From Myrmaecium sp. VS I D KN 1 (taxonomy: Eukaryota; Ascomycota; Dothideomycetes; Valsariales; Valsariaceae), in NCBI GenBank assembly GCA_019775845.1, contig JADQAV010000037.1, positions 62,001-126,000 of the forward strand: a stretch of 64,000 nucleotides of DNA, given 5' to 3'. The position numbers and the translations under genes were made by a program. Numbering within the stretch: the first letter of the stretch is position 1; every line of letters starts with the position of its first letter. The notes beneath the pieces were generated by a model. It made no database searches. It saw nothing but the letters and a program-made list of their open reading frames with translations, and was not told where the DNA came from. Shown here piece after piece: positions 24,878 to 35,201 of this stretch.

Positions 24878-27522
24878 TCACACACCGACCCAACACTGCG
24901 TCCTGTTCACTCTGAACGTGTTTTCCAGCGGGGTGTTCGCGCTGCTGTTCCCGACGCGGACGACGTACTCGCCCTCCTCCGTCGTCCACCAGTTCACCTT
25001 CTCGGCCCAGAAGGCGGTCGCGTACCTCAAGCTCATCCCGACGCCGACGACGCGGGTTTCGCCCGGCTGCAGGACGACCGTGGAGAAGCCGCGGAGCTCC
25101 TTGGCCGGTCGCGGGACCGAGGGTCGTGCCTGGGTGACGTAGACTTGGACGACCTCGGCGCCCGCGCGGGGACCGGCGTTGCTCAGGTTGAAGCGGGCGA
25201 CGAGCCGGTCGGCGGCCTCGTCGACGGCGAGGTGCAGGTAGTCCCCGAAGCAGAAGGTGGTGTAGGAGAACCCGTGGCCGAAGGGGAAGAGGACCGGCCG
25301 ACCCGTCGCCTCGTACCACCGGTACCCGACGTAGACGTCCTCGCCGTACAGGATCCGGCTGGCCTGGGGCCGGCAGGAGAGGAAGGCCGGGTTGTCGGCC
25401 AGCCGGGCGGGTATGGACACCGGCAGCTTGCCGGACGGGTTCTCCGCCCCGAACAGCACGTCCGCGATCCCGTGGCCGGCCTCCTCCCCGCCGTACCAGG
25501 CCTGGACGATCGCGGGCACCTTCGAAGCCCACGGCATCGCCACCGGCATTTCGGACTGCACGACGACGGCCGTGCGCGGGTTCACCGTGGCAACGGCCGC
25601 GATCAGCGCGTCGCTGTGCGGCGGCAAATCCCTGTGCGTCCGGTCGCGCGCTTCCGTCTCGAAATCGGCGTCCAACCCCACGCAGATAACGACCTGGTCA
25701 ACCTCCTGCGCGAGCCGGGTTGCCTTGGCTATCTCTGCGGCCGGGTCGGTGCGGGGGAAGGCGCCGACGATCAGGAAGCCGCCGTTGGGGGGCTTGGTGC
25801 CTGAGTACTGCACCGTGTGGGCGGACCCGAACTGGACGAGGACTCAATGTCTCTTGTCCGCACGCAGCGCGACTAAGCCCCTTTCCTCAACGGTGCTGAG
25901 ACCATAGAAGCCACGGCCCACGCGCGGCCTGGAGAGGTTGTCCACGACCAAAACTCCGTCAACAAATAGCTGGCCCGTACCCACAACGGTAAGACCAAAA
26001 TCCCACAACCCGTCTTCTCCGGGTGTCAAGTCCCCTTCCAGCGTTGCCCAGAAGCAGCACGCGCTGGCCAGCCGGGGATACTTGTACTCGGAAAAGAAGA
26101 TGTGAGTGTCGTCGAGCCGCATCTCGTCGATACATTTGCGATCGGGCGTCTTTGGCGGGGAGTTGTATATCCGGAGCGTGAATCCGACTTCGCCGTCATC
26201 CGTACGCAGGAGCTTCCCTATGTTGGGCAGTGATCTATAAGCCATCGCGCCCAGAGCGTACTCTGCATGTGGTGATTGCTCTTTGATGGCATCATAAGGG
26301 GTCACGTTGTCTTGGCCGTTACAATAAGCTGCGTGTCTGGCGTCGAAACCGATCACCGCAATCTAGCTTTTTGGTCAGGGAACCCTGCGACGGATTTCAT
26401 AACTCACCTTTTTCGTTTTGTCGAAAGGAAGCACGATCTTCTCGTTCTTCAGGAGCACGATCGAAGAGGACGCCACCTTTCGTAGCAGAGCGGCCGTTTT
26501 CGGGGTCCGGGAGCCCGGTTTGCCCTTAGACGCGTTCTCTGGGCTGCCGAGTTCGGAAACATCCTTGACCAAGTTCAGGATATTACGCACGCAGTTGTCA
26601 ACGTGACGAACTCTGACCCCCTCCCCAATCGGCTCCAAGCGTTGCCATATTTTGAGAAGAGGGCGCCCCAGCATCTGAAGATCTAGACCTGCTTTGCAGG
26701 CCTCTTCGCAAGGGTACGTTCCGAGCCTCCTCGACAGTCAGCACAAGGCAGCTTCCAGGGATCCTGATGGACATGAGCCCGTTATTCATACCAATTGCTC
26801 ATAACGACACCCTTGAAGCGCCATTCCTTCCGCAGGATGTCGGTGAATAGTTTCGTGTTCTCGCTCGCAGGCGTGCCATTGATTTTGTCGTACGCGCACA
26901 TATAGGCCCGTGGGTTGCCGTATTTTTGCGCGATCTGAAACGGTCGGAGATAGATCTCGCGAAGGGCACGCGGCGTGACGATGACGTTCACCGCCTCGCC
27001 GTCCTCTTCCTGATTGTAAAACGCAAAGTGCTTGATGGCCGCGGCAACTGGTGGACTGCACTCCTTGGATGAAGGCGCCGGCCAGCGTGCCCGAGAGCGT
27101 CGGGTCTTCGGAGAAGCTCTCGAACCCTCGGTCGCTCAGCGGCGATCGCTGGATGTTGGCGATCGGTCCGAGAAGAACGTGGGCGCCCTTCGCTTTCACA
27201 TCGCGCCCCATCAGCGTACCCGCTACGCGTATCAGGTCAACATCCCAGGTCGCGCCCATGGCCATGCCGCATGGTAGGCAGCCCAACGGGATGGTGTTGA
27301 AGCATGCCGTCCCGCGCGTCCCGTTGGTCCCGTCGGTGATGCGGATGGATGGCACTTCCAGGCGCGGGACAGAGGTGGTCTGATCAAACTCGTCGCCTAG
27401 AGATTTGTTCAGTGCCTTGCTCGACTGCACGGGGTCTCGTCGCTCCAGGGCATACTATGCAGCAAGAGTATCTTCTCGAACATTGTGAGCTTGCGGAGCA
27501 CTACGTCCACGTCGAAGGTCAT
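24878..27522 (-). pseudogene. Damaged GH3 beta-glucosidase with PA14 insert
   Basis: The exon pattern is intact: 27522-27456, 27396-26792, 26726-26408 and 26362-24878, with 59, 65 and 45-nt introns bearing normal ends. The parts in order are the GH3 barrel (VPRLEVPSIRITDG, GRDVKAKGAHVLLGP, GFESFSEDP), a PA14 domain (about 26150-25880), the GH3 C-domain (VDQVVICVGL, WYGGEEAGHGIADVLFG, LYGEDVYVGYRWYE) and a fibronectin-III-like end. Three lesions are visible. Near 27050, after QST, the frame shifts by the equivalent of two missing bases. A TGA stands at 25846-25844 inside DKRH(stop)VLVQFG. The expected nucleophile motif MSDW reads MSNW at about 26800. An intact protein would have about 825 residues. 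Sequencing error could explain the first two, but not easily the third. The family hydrolyses beta-glucosides; this copy probably does not. Confidence 0.85.
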
Positions 27523-28780
27523 GTTGTCTGCTGAGCGGATTGCGAACACGCACCGGAAACAGAGTGACTTGACGGTGATGGAGGAGTGAAGAAGGATCTC
27601 GATGGGGGATGAGCTTAGGTACCTACTTACCTAGTAGCTTACCTACTGTAATTTGGAAGGGGCTATCCTTCCTTCGACTTGTGAGGCAGGCGCGTTCGTG
27701 CCGGGCGCTTACAGTCAGTCAAACATGAGCCGTCAGGTTTATACTGTAACGTTCACCCATCATCCTAAGAGTAGGGGCCTCTCCAGAGCGGCAAGATCAC
27801 CAGAAGAAATTGCGGTCGACCTTGCCGTCGCATCGATCCTTCGGCATGAGGAAGGTTATTTCCAAGAGAAGGCGATGTGCTCCAGTGAGATCGGTAGGTA
27901 CTATATGAAGGAGTGACTTAGTAGGTAGTATGTACAGTATGTACGGACTGCAAGGTCTTGAGCTCGAGTATGAAGTAGTATGCTCACTCCACCAGTAGTC
28001 CTCTCGCATCCAGCACCCATTCCATCGTATGCCCTATGCCTTATACTGTAGCAGTCTGTTGGTGCTCGCCGCACGTCGTCACCGTTGATGTCGTCGTCGG
28101 AACGTCGGCCTTAGCGTGCGGATGGAAAGCCTTCCGTCAGCCGGACTTCTGCCGCGGGAGCGGGAGGCGGGGACTGAGGGGCATCGCGCCGTTGTTCCAG
28201 GTTGTTTCTATCCACTTCACCTCACTCTCGATACCGTCGCTTTTTCATCTTTCTTCTGGACTGCTTCCTAATGACATATAGCTGCTGGGAGGGAAGACGA
28301 GCGAAAGGGCATTATGAGCAAAAGATCCCAGTAATTTACGATCTTTACTGCGATGAGGTCCGGCATCGCGTTAACATCAGACCACGAAAGAAACGCTTCC
28401 CCCCTTCTATTTAGATCCCGAACTCATACTAGGACTTCTTCCCGCTGTAGCGCCATCCGGTGCGCAATGATTTTGGGATCAGGAAGGGAGAGAGAGAGAG
28501 AGAAAGATACTCCGTATACACAACCCCACCACCCCCACTTCAATACCCCGAGAACCTACATTCACTCTCTACTATTGTATATATATATATATGTGCGTGC
28601 CTGTCTTTCAACCCTCCATCCTCTTCAAGATGATCGAAAACTCCTCGCTCCTCGCTAAACGGAACAGACATACAGGAAAAGTAAAAAAAAAAAAAAAAAA
28701 AAAAAGAATATCAGCCCCCTCCTCGCCAACGGTGACAGAAAACAGAGGCAGAATAGCGGCGGCTTATTCACGCCATACCA
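27523..28780. other. Intergenic region between the GH3 pseudogene and the 118-residue gene
   Basis: There is no convincing gene. The region has TAGGTA/TACCTA-rich patches (about 27615-27650 and 27890-27935), an AG run (28489-28502), an AT run near 28577-28592 and an A23 tract (28683-28705). These are ordinary simple sequences of fungal intergenic DNA. Confidence 0.5.
28683..28705. repeat. A23 homopolymer tract
   Basis: Twenty-three A on the plus strand lie about 75 bases beyond the stop codon of the minus-strand gene at 28781-29374. In that gene's transcript the tract would read as poly(U), probably within or just after the 3' UTR. Confidence 0.8.
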
Positions 28781-29374
28781 TCAGCTCCGTCTCCCCGCCG
28801 CAGGATCCCGCCGCCGCCGCTGCTGCTGCTGCACGACAGGAATCGGTTTGTTAACGAAGGGTTGGTCGTCCGCGTCCTCACCACCGCTGCTGCCGTGGGC
28901 TTGATTCAAGCGCTCGGCTTGCCGCGCTTCGTACTCCGCTGAGGCGACTTTGAGGTCTTGTATTTGTGCCTATTGTGCTTTTAGGAGGGAAGAAGCTTTG
29001 AGGAGGGGGAAGGGTAATTTTACCTTGGTTAAAGCAGCGCCGGAGGTGGTGACGAGGAAGCCGTCGCGGCCCTGAGGTAAAAGGTAAGGTCAATTAAGGT
29101 TAAAGCAGAGTGACTGAGTGAGTAGGTAGGCAAAAAACATTCCAGGTCCTTTCATTTTGGCGACTGGAGTAGGTTAGGGGTCGGAGGATGTTGCGGAGGC
29201 TCCCGAGCAAGGCTGAAACCGCAAAAAGACCAGGAACGGTAACGAGCAACGTACCTGATGTGTATAAGGCCTTACGATCGCATCCGGACCGCAGTGGTAG
29301 CGGATCTCACTCTGGATGACCGCGCGGGAGATGCCGTAGCCCGGGACGAAGTAGCTGTTTTGCTGGCTTGCCAT
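28781..29374 (-). CDS. Small fungal protein of unknown function, 118 residues
   Basis: Three exons, 29374-29255 (40 codons), 29071-29024 (16 codons) and 28969-28781 (62 codons plus stop), all in phase 0, with introns of 183 and 54 nt. The product starts MASQQNSYFVPGYGISRAVIQ, continues with a short ordered block (CGPDAIVRPYTHQ|GRDGFLVTTSGAALTK|AQIQDLKVASAEYEARQAERL) and ends in a disordered tail with a Gln run and basic residues (QQQQRRRDP). There is no membrane segment or signal peptide. The AQIQDLKVASAEYEARQAERL segment is probably helical and could be a coiled coil. It resembles a conserved but unnamed fungal protein. The clean in-phase splices make the gene model likely; no function can be given. 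Confidence 0.7.
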
Positions 29375-31853
29375 GATGTTGATGGATTAGGTATGTATCT
29401 AAGGTATGTAGGTGACTCGGCTAAGGTGTTGATCGACTGCGTGGGGGATGCGCTGGATTGGGTATGCGGAGTAGTGATTGACAACTTGGAAGCTCGGTTG
29501 GGAAAGTTGTGTGCTTGCGTGCTTGCGTGCTTCGAGGCGCTGAAGAACAGATGAAACGTTCAGCGAAGCAGTCAATGGGGAGGGGAGTTATATGTAAATA
29601 GTTGAGATATATAGGCTCGTCTAGCACATGCTGCTGCACTGGCAGTTAAGCTTCTCCAAGAGTATCTCGCTGCATCTTCTCGTTGCAACCGAACCGGAGA
29701 GACTATAGTGAGTTACCTCTCGTATGTACCAATGTCTTGTTGCGGGATGGCAGCGGGCAGCGTTTCCCGCTTCGAGGGCTCTGGCTCCCTCGACCCCGCG
29801 GACCCTCTCTGCACAGGGGCCTCACTTTGCTCGCCCTGCCTAATGGACTGGCAGTCGTTTGCAGGAGGTCGGGCAGCCGTTGTCTACTGTACCGTCCCGC
29901 TGTCATGTCTGACGGCGGCGGCGCTCTTGACCCCTCCGGTCCTCCCCGCCCTCACCACCATTGACCAACCGCTCACCACCGCCAGCCTTGCCGCCCATCT
30001 GTTTATCCCATAAACGACCATACCTTGCTATGCAGCTGTACAACATTTGACACTCCACCCCCGCCGCCAGGTCATCCGTCAAAGCCCATCTCACTCATCT
30101 TCAGCCACCTACCTGCGTTAGTATCTTACCATCCTCACCATCTCCTTCAACAACAAGAACAACAACCCCCGCCTCATCTGCACTGCTTCGCTGTCATCAA
30201 CCCGACAATGCATACATATAACCCAACAAGCTCTCCACCTAACCTTCCCTTTTTTCGCCACTTTGATGCATTCCACCTCCGACGCTTTCCCTCTTCTCCC
30301 CATACGTCGTGATGATCTTCGTCCTGCTCACTATCCCCACCTCCTCCCCACGGGCAGGTGGCGACGCTTGATCGCCTCTCCTACCAACCATCACCAACAC
30401 CACCACCGTCCGCTTCACTCTCGTCTTCGCCCTGCCTTACCCTGCCATACATACGCCAACGACGTTCCCGTGTCAGTCAGAGCGGGCCATTGGTTTCAGA
30501 ACCTATAGCTGTACAAAGCTTTAGGCATGTACATGCATACAGACCCGGCATCAGGCACGATTGCATCGTCGAGGAGAGTTTCCACGATCGAAATGACGGC
30601 CGAATCACCTCTCTCGCACTGTCCCACTCTATGTACGCCGGTATCCGCCTCCCGTTGCCCTGACAATCGCTTGTCACCAACCATTCCACAGGAACAGGCG
30701 GAGCGAAACGCAATGATGGCGTTACGAATTAACCGCGGCAGCGGGCCCGACCGTTCCTGCGAAGCTCGGAGACAATCCCTAGGTATGCACACCATATCGC
30801 GCAATCCCTCCCCTCTCCTGCCCCAGGGAGGGAGAACAGCAGGCGGAGATCAGCACCAGAGAACACGGGCGCAGCGCCCTGACCCGACGATGAGCCCGTC
30901 AAAAGATGCGTGTCACAGATCCCGAACCTTCCTTTCATTTCTAACTTCGAGCCGCCGAAATCCTCTCTTACTGGTGACAAGCACGCGTGAGCGGCTGAGA
31001 CCGTGAGGCGATGCTGCAAGTAGCGGTTTGTCCTGTTGCGATCCAATGCGGTCGCAGAATTCGGATTATGCGGGGCAAAAGAGCGCATGACGGCGGGCCT
31101 TGTTACTCGCAGAGCAGCCTCATCCCTCGCTGTTGGGAGGACACTCACCCCGCATGACGCAGGCACCCTCGGGAAAAAGGAAAGGCGACATTGACTTAGG
31201 ACTCCCTGTGTCTTTGCGAGGAAAATAGATGGGTCGACTGATCGATAGCCTCGCCCTGGCCAACACTGGTTTGCAGGCACCGCGAGTGAGATGAGGTTAT
31301 TGACATCGAATCAGCGGACGGGAGTCCCTTCTCCGGAGTTTCTTCCACTAGAGATGGTTATTGGTTGATCGTACTCGGTCTCTCTGCCACTCAAAGGCGA
31401 GAATCATGATCCCACGCGTTCTTGGAAGGCTGGCCGATCACACAAGGGAAACCACCACATAAACCCAATTCGGCGAGACAACGTTCGCCTCACCCAATCC
31501 ATAGGAGGTAAACCACGGCCTGCATTCTGTTGCCATCACGAAAGCCGCGATTAGCCTCGGTATCTCGCCATCTTTTCGGGCCACGTAACGAGTCCCATTG
31601 CATTCTTCTACTCCCGTCGCAAAAAGTAATGCCATCCGCCAGAGAAGCTCTCTCCTCGCGGCTGAGCGAAGATTGGATGCCTCAAGTTGCAGAACAATTC
31701 CCTCAGAGACTTTGGAGGCGCCTCTCGGAAAAGAGACTGACCTCAAGCCGCCTTTTTCCCCGAGCGGCGACGACTGCGTTTGCATGCAACGTAGACCATA
31801 TTAGGGGACGGCGACATGCAGAGGCACATCCGGATCATCCAACTTGTGTCCCT
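29375..31853. other. 2.5 kb intergenic region, no convincing gene
   Basis: This stretch lies between the start of the 118-residue gene and the end of the next minus-strand gene. Several open frames of 95-183 codons occur on both strands (for example 31280-30729 and 31785-31438, minus), but none shows family motifs, and overlapping frames on the other strand look equally plausible. It probably holds the promoter of the 118-residue gene. Confidence 0.45.
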
Positions 31854-32744
31854 TCACTTTCGTTGTTCCCTGAGCTGTTTCTCAAGCTCCGTGAGACGCT
31901 CAACAAGCCTCTCACGAAGATACGGTGATAAACCGAGACTATACACGTTGTCAGCGAACTCATTCTTTCCCCGTCACACAGATTCCAAAAGTACTCACAT
32001 CCCCTCCCGGGTACAAATCCGATACGTCCCACTCTCCTGATAATTCCCCTCATCCACAAACTTCCCCCGCCCATCCACCTCCAAACTCCCAAAAATATCC
32101 TCCGGAAACGCAATCCTGCCATAATCCGGCGGCGCCCGCTGGTCACTCACATGCACCCATCCGCCGCGGCCCCCGCTGCCCGCGCCTCCCTGCGCGCTCG
32201 CACCGCCCGCCCCATCCCCACCCGTTCCGCCCCCGGGCGCGCTCGCGGACGCGGTCCTCCGGATCTTCTCGCGGCGACGGGCCGGGTGGTTGGCGGGGAG
32301 GACGAAGGAGCTCCCGCCGGTGCCCAGGCTGGCGCCGGCTTGGGAGGCGTAGGCGGCGGCTTGGCTTTGCACGTCGGGGTCGGATGTGGCGTGCTGCTTG
32401 ATGACGGCTTGGAGGAGGCGGAGGAAGTGGGGGTTTTCGGTGAAGCTGGAGGGGGTGGGCGGGATGGCGGTGGTGGTGCCGAGGGCGAGGTCGGGGGTGG
32501 GAGGGTCGGTGGGGAGTAGGGTGAGGAGGGAGGTTGTGGGATGGGTAGGCGATGGGAAGATGTACTGTTGTGGAGTTGTTAGTTTACTGTGGTGGGCATT
32601 TTGCTGTTAGTTGGGCAGTTGGTTTTGGGGTATACGCACGATGTGACTGTTGTTCGGCAAGGTGGATAGAGGTCGGCAAGTTCCAACGAGCGTGAATGGG
32701 CTAGACACACGGCCGACCGGGCGGAGAAGGCGGGTGGCGAGCAT
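31854..32744 (-). CDS. Probable mitochondrial protein of unknown function, 251 residues
   Basis: Exons 32744-32640, 32564-31999 and 31938-31854 join through introns of 75 nt (with a clear ACTAAC branch site) and 60 nt. The first ~30 residues (MLATRLLRPVGRVSSPFTL...CRPLSTLP) form a basic, acid-free presequence, hence the mitochondrial prediction. A Pro/Thr-rich middle follows, then a Gly/Ala/Ser-rich linker. The C-terminal half carries the distinctive block GWVHVSDQRAPPDYGRIAFPEDIFGSLEVDG and GTYRICTREGILGLSPYLRERLVERL. The latter suggests a conserved fungal family that I cannot name. The end (ERLTELEKQLREQRK) is probably a coiled coil. Other in-frame ATGs lie upstream, but the presequence fits this start best. 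Confidence 0.75.
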
Positions 32745-33440
32745 GTTGAGGGGTTGGGATGATAGGTTCCTGAAGGGTAGCACGGTGCGAATGACGGCTC
32801 TTCGGCACGTTGGGGAAGAGCTGTGGGTTAAGAGAGGTGAAGCTATAGCAGAGGTGAAGCTATAGCAGAGGTGAAGCTGCGAGGGCCCGAGCTTCTGATG
32901 TAGGCACTCTGTTGTCACGAAAGCGTATCAGATCTGAATAGTACTCTGATCAGATAAGATCTTTGCGCCACCACGATCACCATGCTCGCCGTTCGGTGTG
33001 GTTTGAGTCTCGTCCACCTCCCTCTCACCGCTGAAATGATTTTATGAGAGGCTCTCAATGTCTCTGGCGCGCGACAACGGCCACGGCAAGTATCCCTTGC
33101 GATGAGGTGGGGAGCGTATGACGGGGTAAGGTCAACAGTGAATTAATCATCCTGATGAGGCCTTGGCCTAACCTGGAAATTGTCCCACTAGGACGATCTG
33201 GTGCAGGCTGGACGGCCACACCCCACCCTGCCGTTTTTCTTTTCCATCCCAACATTTTCCCGACGTATAGGTCTTTATGACTCAGCTATCTTCATCGGCT
33301 TAATTCCACGAGCTTTAGATCCTGTTTCTCTGCCGGACCTGATAGTTGCACTTTCGTTCGCTTTACTTGACTTGTTCGCTTGTTCTTCTTCTTCCTCTTT
33401 GCGCTTGATCAACCCTCTGCGTTATCTGATCGTTCGAGGC
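32745..33440. other. Divergent promoter region with a short tandem repeat and GATA sites
   Basis: About 700 bases lie between divergent start codons. A 17-bp tandem repeat lies at 32834-32878. GATA-factor-type sites (HGATAR) occur at 32952-32957 (AGATAA), 33286-33291 and 33422-33427 (both on the minus strand). No gene is seen. Confidence 0.5.
32834..32878. repeat. 17-bp tandem repeat, 2.6 copies
   Basis: The unit GAGGTGAAGCTATAGCA occurs at 32834-32850 and 32851-32867, followed by a partial copy (GAGGTGAAGCT). It lies 90-135 bases upstream of the start of the minus-strand mitochondrial-type gene, in its promoter or leader. Confidence 0.85.
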
Positions 33441-35201
33441 ATGGGAGGCCGGGAAGAGCTGCACGGCGAGGTTTCTCAGCCTGCTGCCGAGATTCCTAAG
33501 AACGATGGGTTTCCTGAAGACAGAGAGGCTGGTCATGAGGTGCCTATAGATATTGATCGCATTGAGCGCGTATACAAGTGAGAATCTCCCTGTTCGTTTT
33601 CTCCATCTGCGCAGTCCTAATATATGATCCTCCAGGAAGCTTGATAGACGCATCATCCCCGGTAATTCTCCCAACTCTAGCCATTCCAGCGACAAAAGCT
33701 AAGTTCTATCTCTCAGCCTTTTGGGTTCTCTACTTCCTGTGCTCTGCGATCCGCAGCAACGTCGGCCTTGCCCAGACCATGAACAGCGAGCAGGGCCATG
33801 ATCTCGCCTCCGAGTTGCACTTGACGCCCAAGCAAGTCTCGACCGGCTTGGCCCTGTTCTACGTCTGCTACGTCGTCTTCGATCTGCCGTCGAACCTGGT
33901 GATGTCCCGGCTCAATCCGCGTGTATGGATGAGCCGGATTGTTATCGGTGTGGGCATTATTGGGACGTGCTTGACGGCTATGAAAGCCGCTTGGAGCTTC
34001 TAGTACGTGACCAACTCGCCACTGGTTGAACCTCCACTGACCAGGCAGTCTTCTGCGCTTGCTCCTCGGCATTGTCATTGCTGGCATGTGGCCTGGCATG
34101 TCTTACTACCTCACCCTCTTCTATCCTCCGTCTCGCACCGGGAAGCGCATCGGGCAGTACTTCACCGCCGCCCAGCTCTCTGCGGCCGTTGTGGGTCTCG
34201 TGTCCGCCGGCTTTCAGGAAATGGACGGCCTCCGAGGCCTCGTCGGGTTCCAGTGGATGTTTCTCATCTACGGCATCATCGGGATCCTGGTAGGGATTTC
34301 CCTTCTTTGGTGGCTGCCGGACCGTCCTCTTCCCCCCGGCCAGGAGCCTGTCCGCACCGGCTGGCACAAGTGGGTGCCACACAGCAAGCCCGCCCTCACG
34401 GGCGAAGACGCGCGCATCCACTACGAGGACCTGACCCGCGTCTACCACCACCGACCCTGGACGCTGCGCGACCTCGCGGCCGTCTTCGCCGACTGGCGCA
34501 TCTGGCCGCTGACGATCATGTACTTCGGGGTCGTGGGCGTGGGCATCGGCGTGCAGAGCTACGGCACCGTCATCATCGAGGCCATCAAGCCCTCCCTCAG
34601 CGGCGTCGACCTCAGCCTGCTCTTCGCGCCCATCTGGATCATGGACCTCATCGCCATCCTCATCGTCACCCCGATCAGCGACCGCTTCCACCGCTACCGC
34701 GCCGTCTTCTTCACAAGCGCCGTGCTCCTTCAGATTCTGGGTCTGTTGTTGACCACCTTCTCCTCCTCCTGGACGCGCTACGGCGGCTTGCTCATCGTGG
34801 GCTTTGGCCTCGGTCCCACGGTGCCGCTCACCATGGCCTGGACGAATGAGATCTTCCAGCCTCGTCACGGCGAGGTCGGCGTCGCGGCGGCGTCCGCCAT
34901 CGTTAGCGGTTGGGGCAACCTGGGCAGCATCGTGAGCACGTATGCGCTCTACAGCGGCTGGGCGGAGGATGCAGCTGGCAAGGTCGCCGGTGGGGCGTAT
35001 AGGGGTAGCAACTTGGTTATGGTGGGCATGCTGGGTGCGAGTATTATTGCTGCTTGGCTTAATGTGGTGCTGCTGAGGGTTTTCCCGGGGAGCAGGAGAG
35101 CGGGGCATGTGGTGGGTGAGGACTATCCCGGGGTGGTGGACAGAGCGGCGGCGAGGGAGGCGAGGCAGAGGGGTTTGGGGAGGCTGCCGTGGAGGAAGTG
35201 A
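33441..35201 (+). CDS. MFS permease of the anion:cation symporter (allantoate/nicotinate-type) family, 533 residues
   Basis: Exons 33441-33577, 33636-33661 (only 26 nt), 33717-34002 and 34049-35201, with introns of 58, 55 and 46 nt. The 46-nt intron is the shortest here. After a 50-residue hydrophilic N-terminus comes ERVYKKLDRRIIPAFWVLYFLCSAIRSNVGLAQTMN, the hallmark start of the Dal5/Tna1/Seo1-type ACS family. Twelve helices follow. The loop between helices 2 and 3 (DLPSNLVMSRLNPRVWMSRI) and the helix 4-5 segment (GMWPGMSYYLTLFYPP) are typical. It probably imports an organic anion such as allantoate, nicotinate or another vitamin or nitrogen source; the substrate is not clear. Three HGATAR sites upstream would allow nitrogen (AreA-type) control. 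Confidence 0.9.

Noticed and set aside
30729-31785. Minus-strand open frames of 183 and 115 codons in the 2.5 kb gap
   Set aside because: Both lack motifs and compete with open frames on the other strand. I considered a decayed element but saw no domain, terminal repeat or target duplication to support one.
33978-35108. 376-codon minus-strand open frame opposite the ACS-family permease
   Set aside because: It is a low-complexity Asp/Glu/Arg/His-rich mirror of the permease exon.
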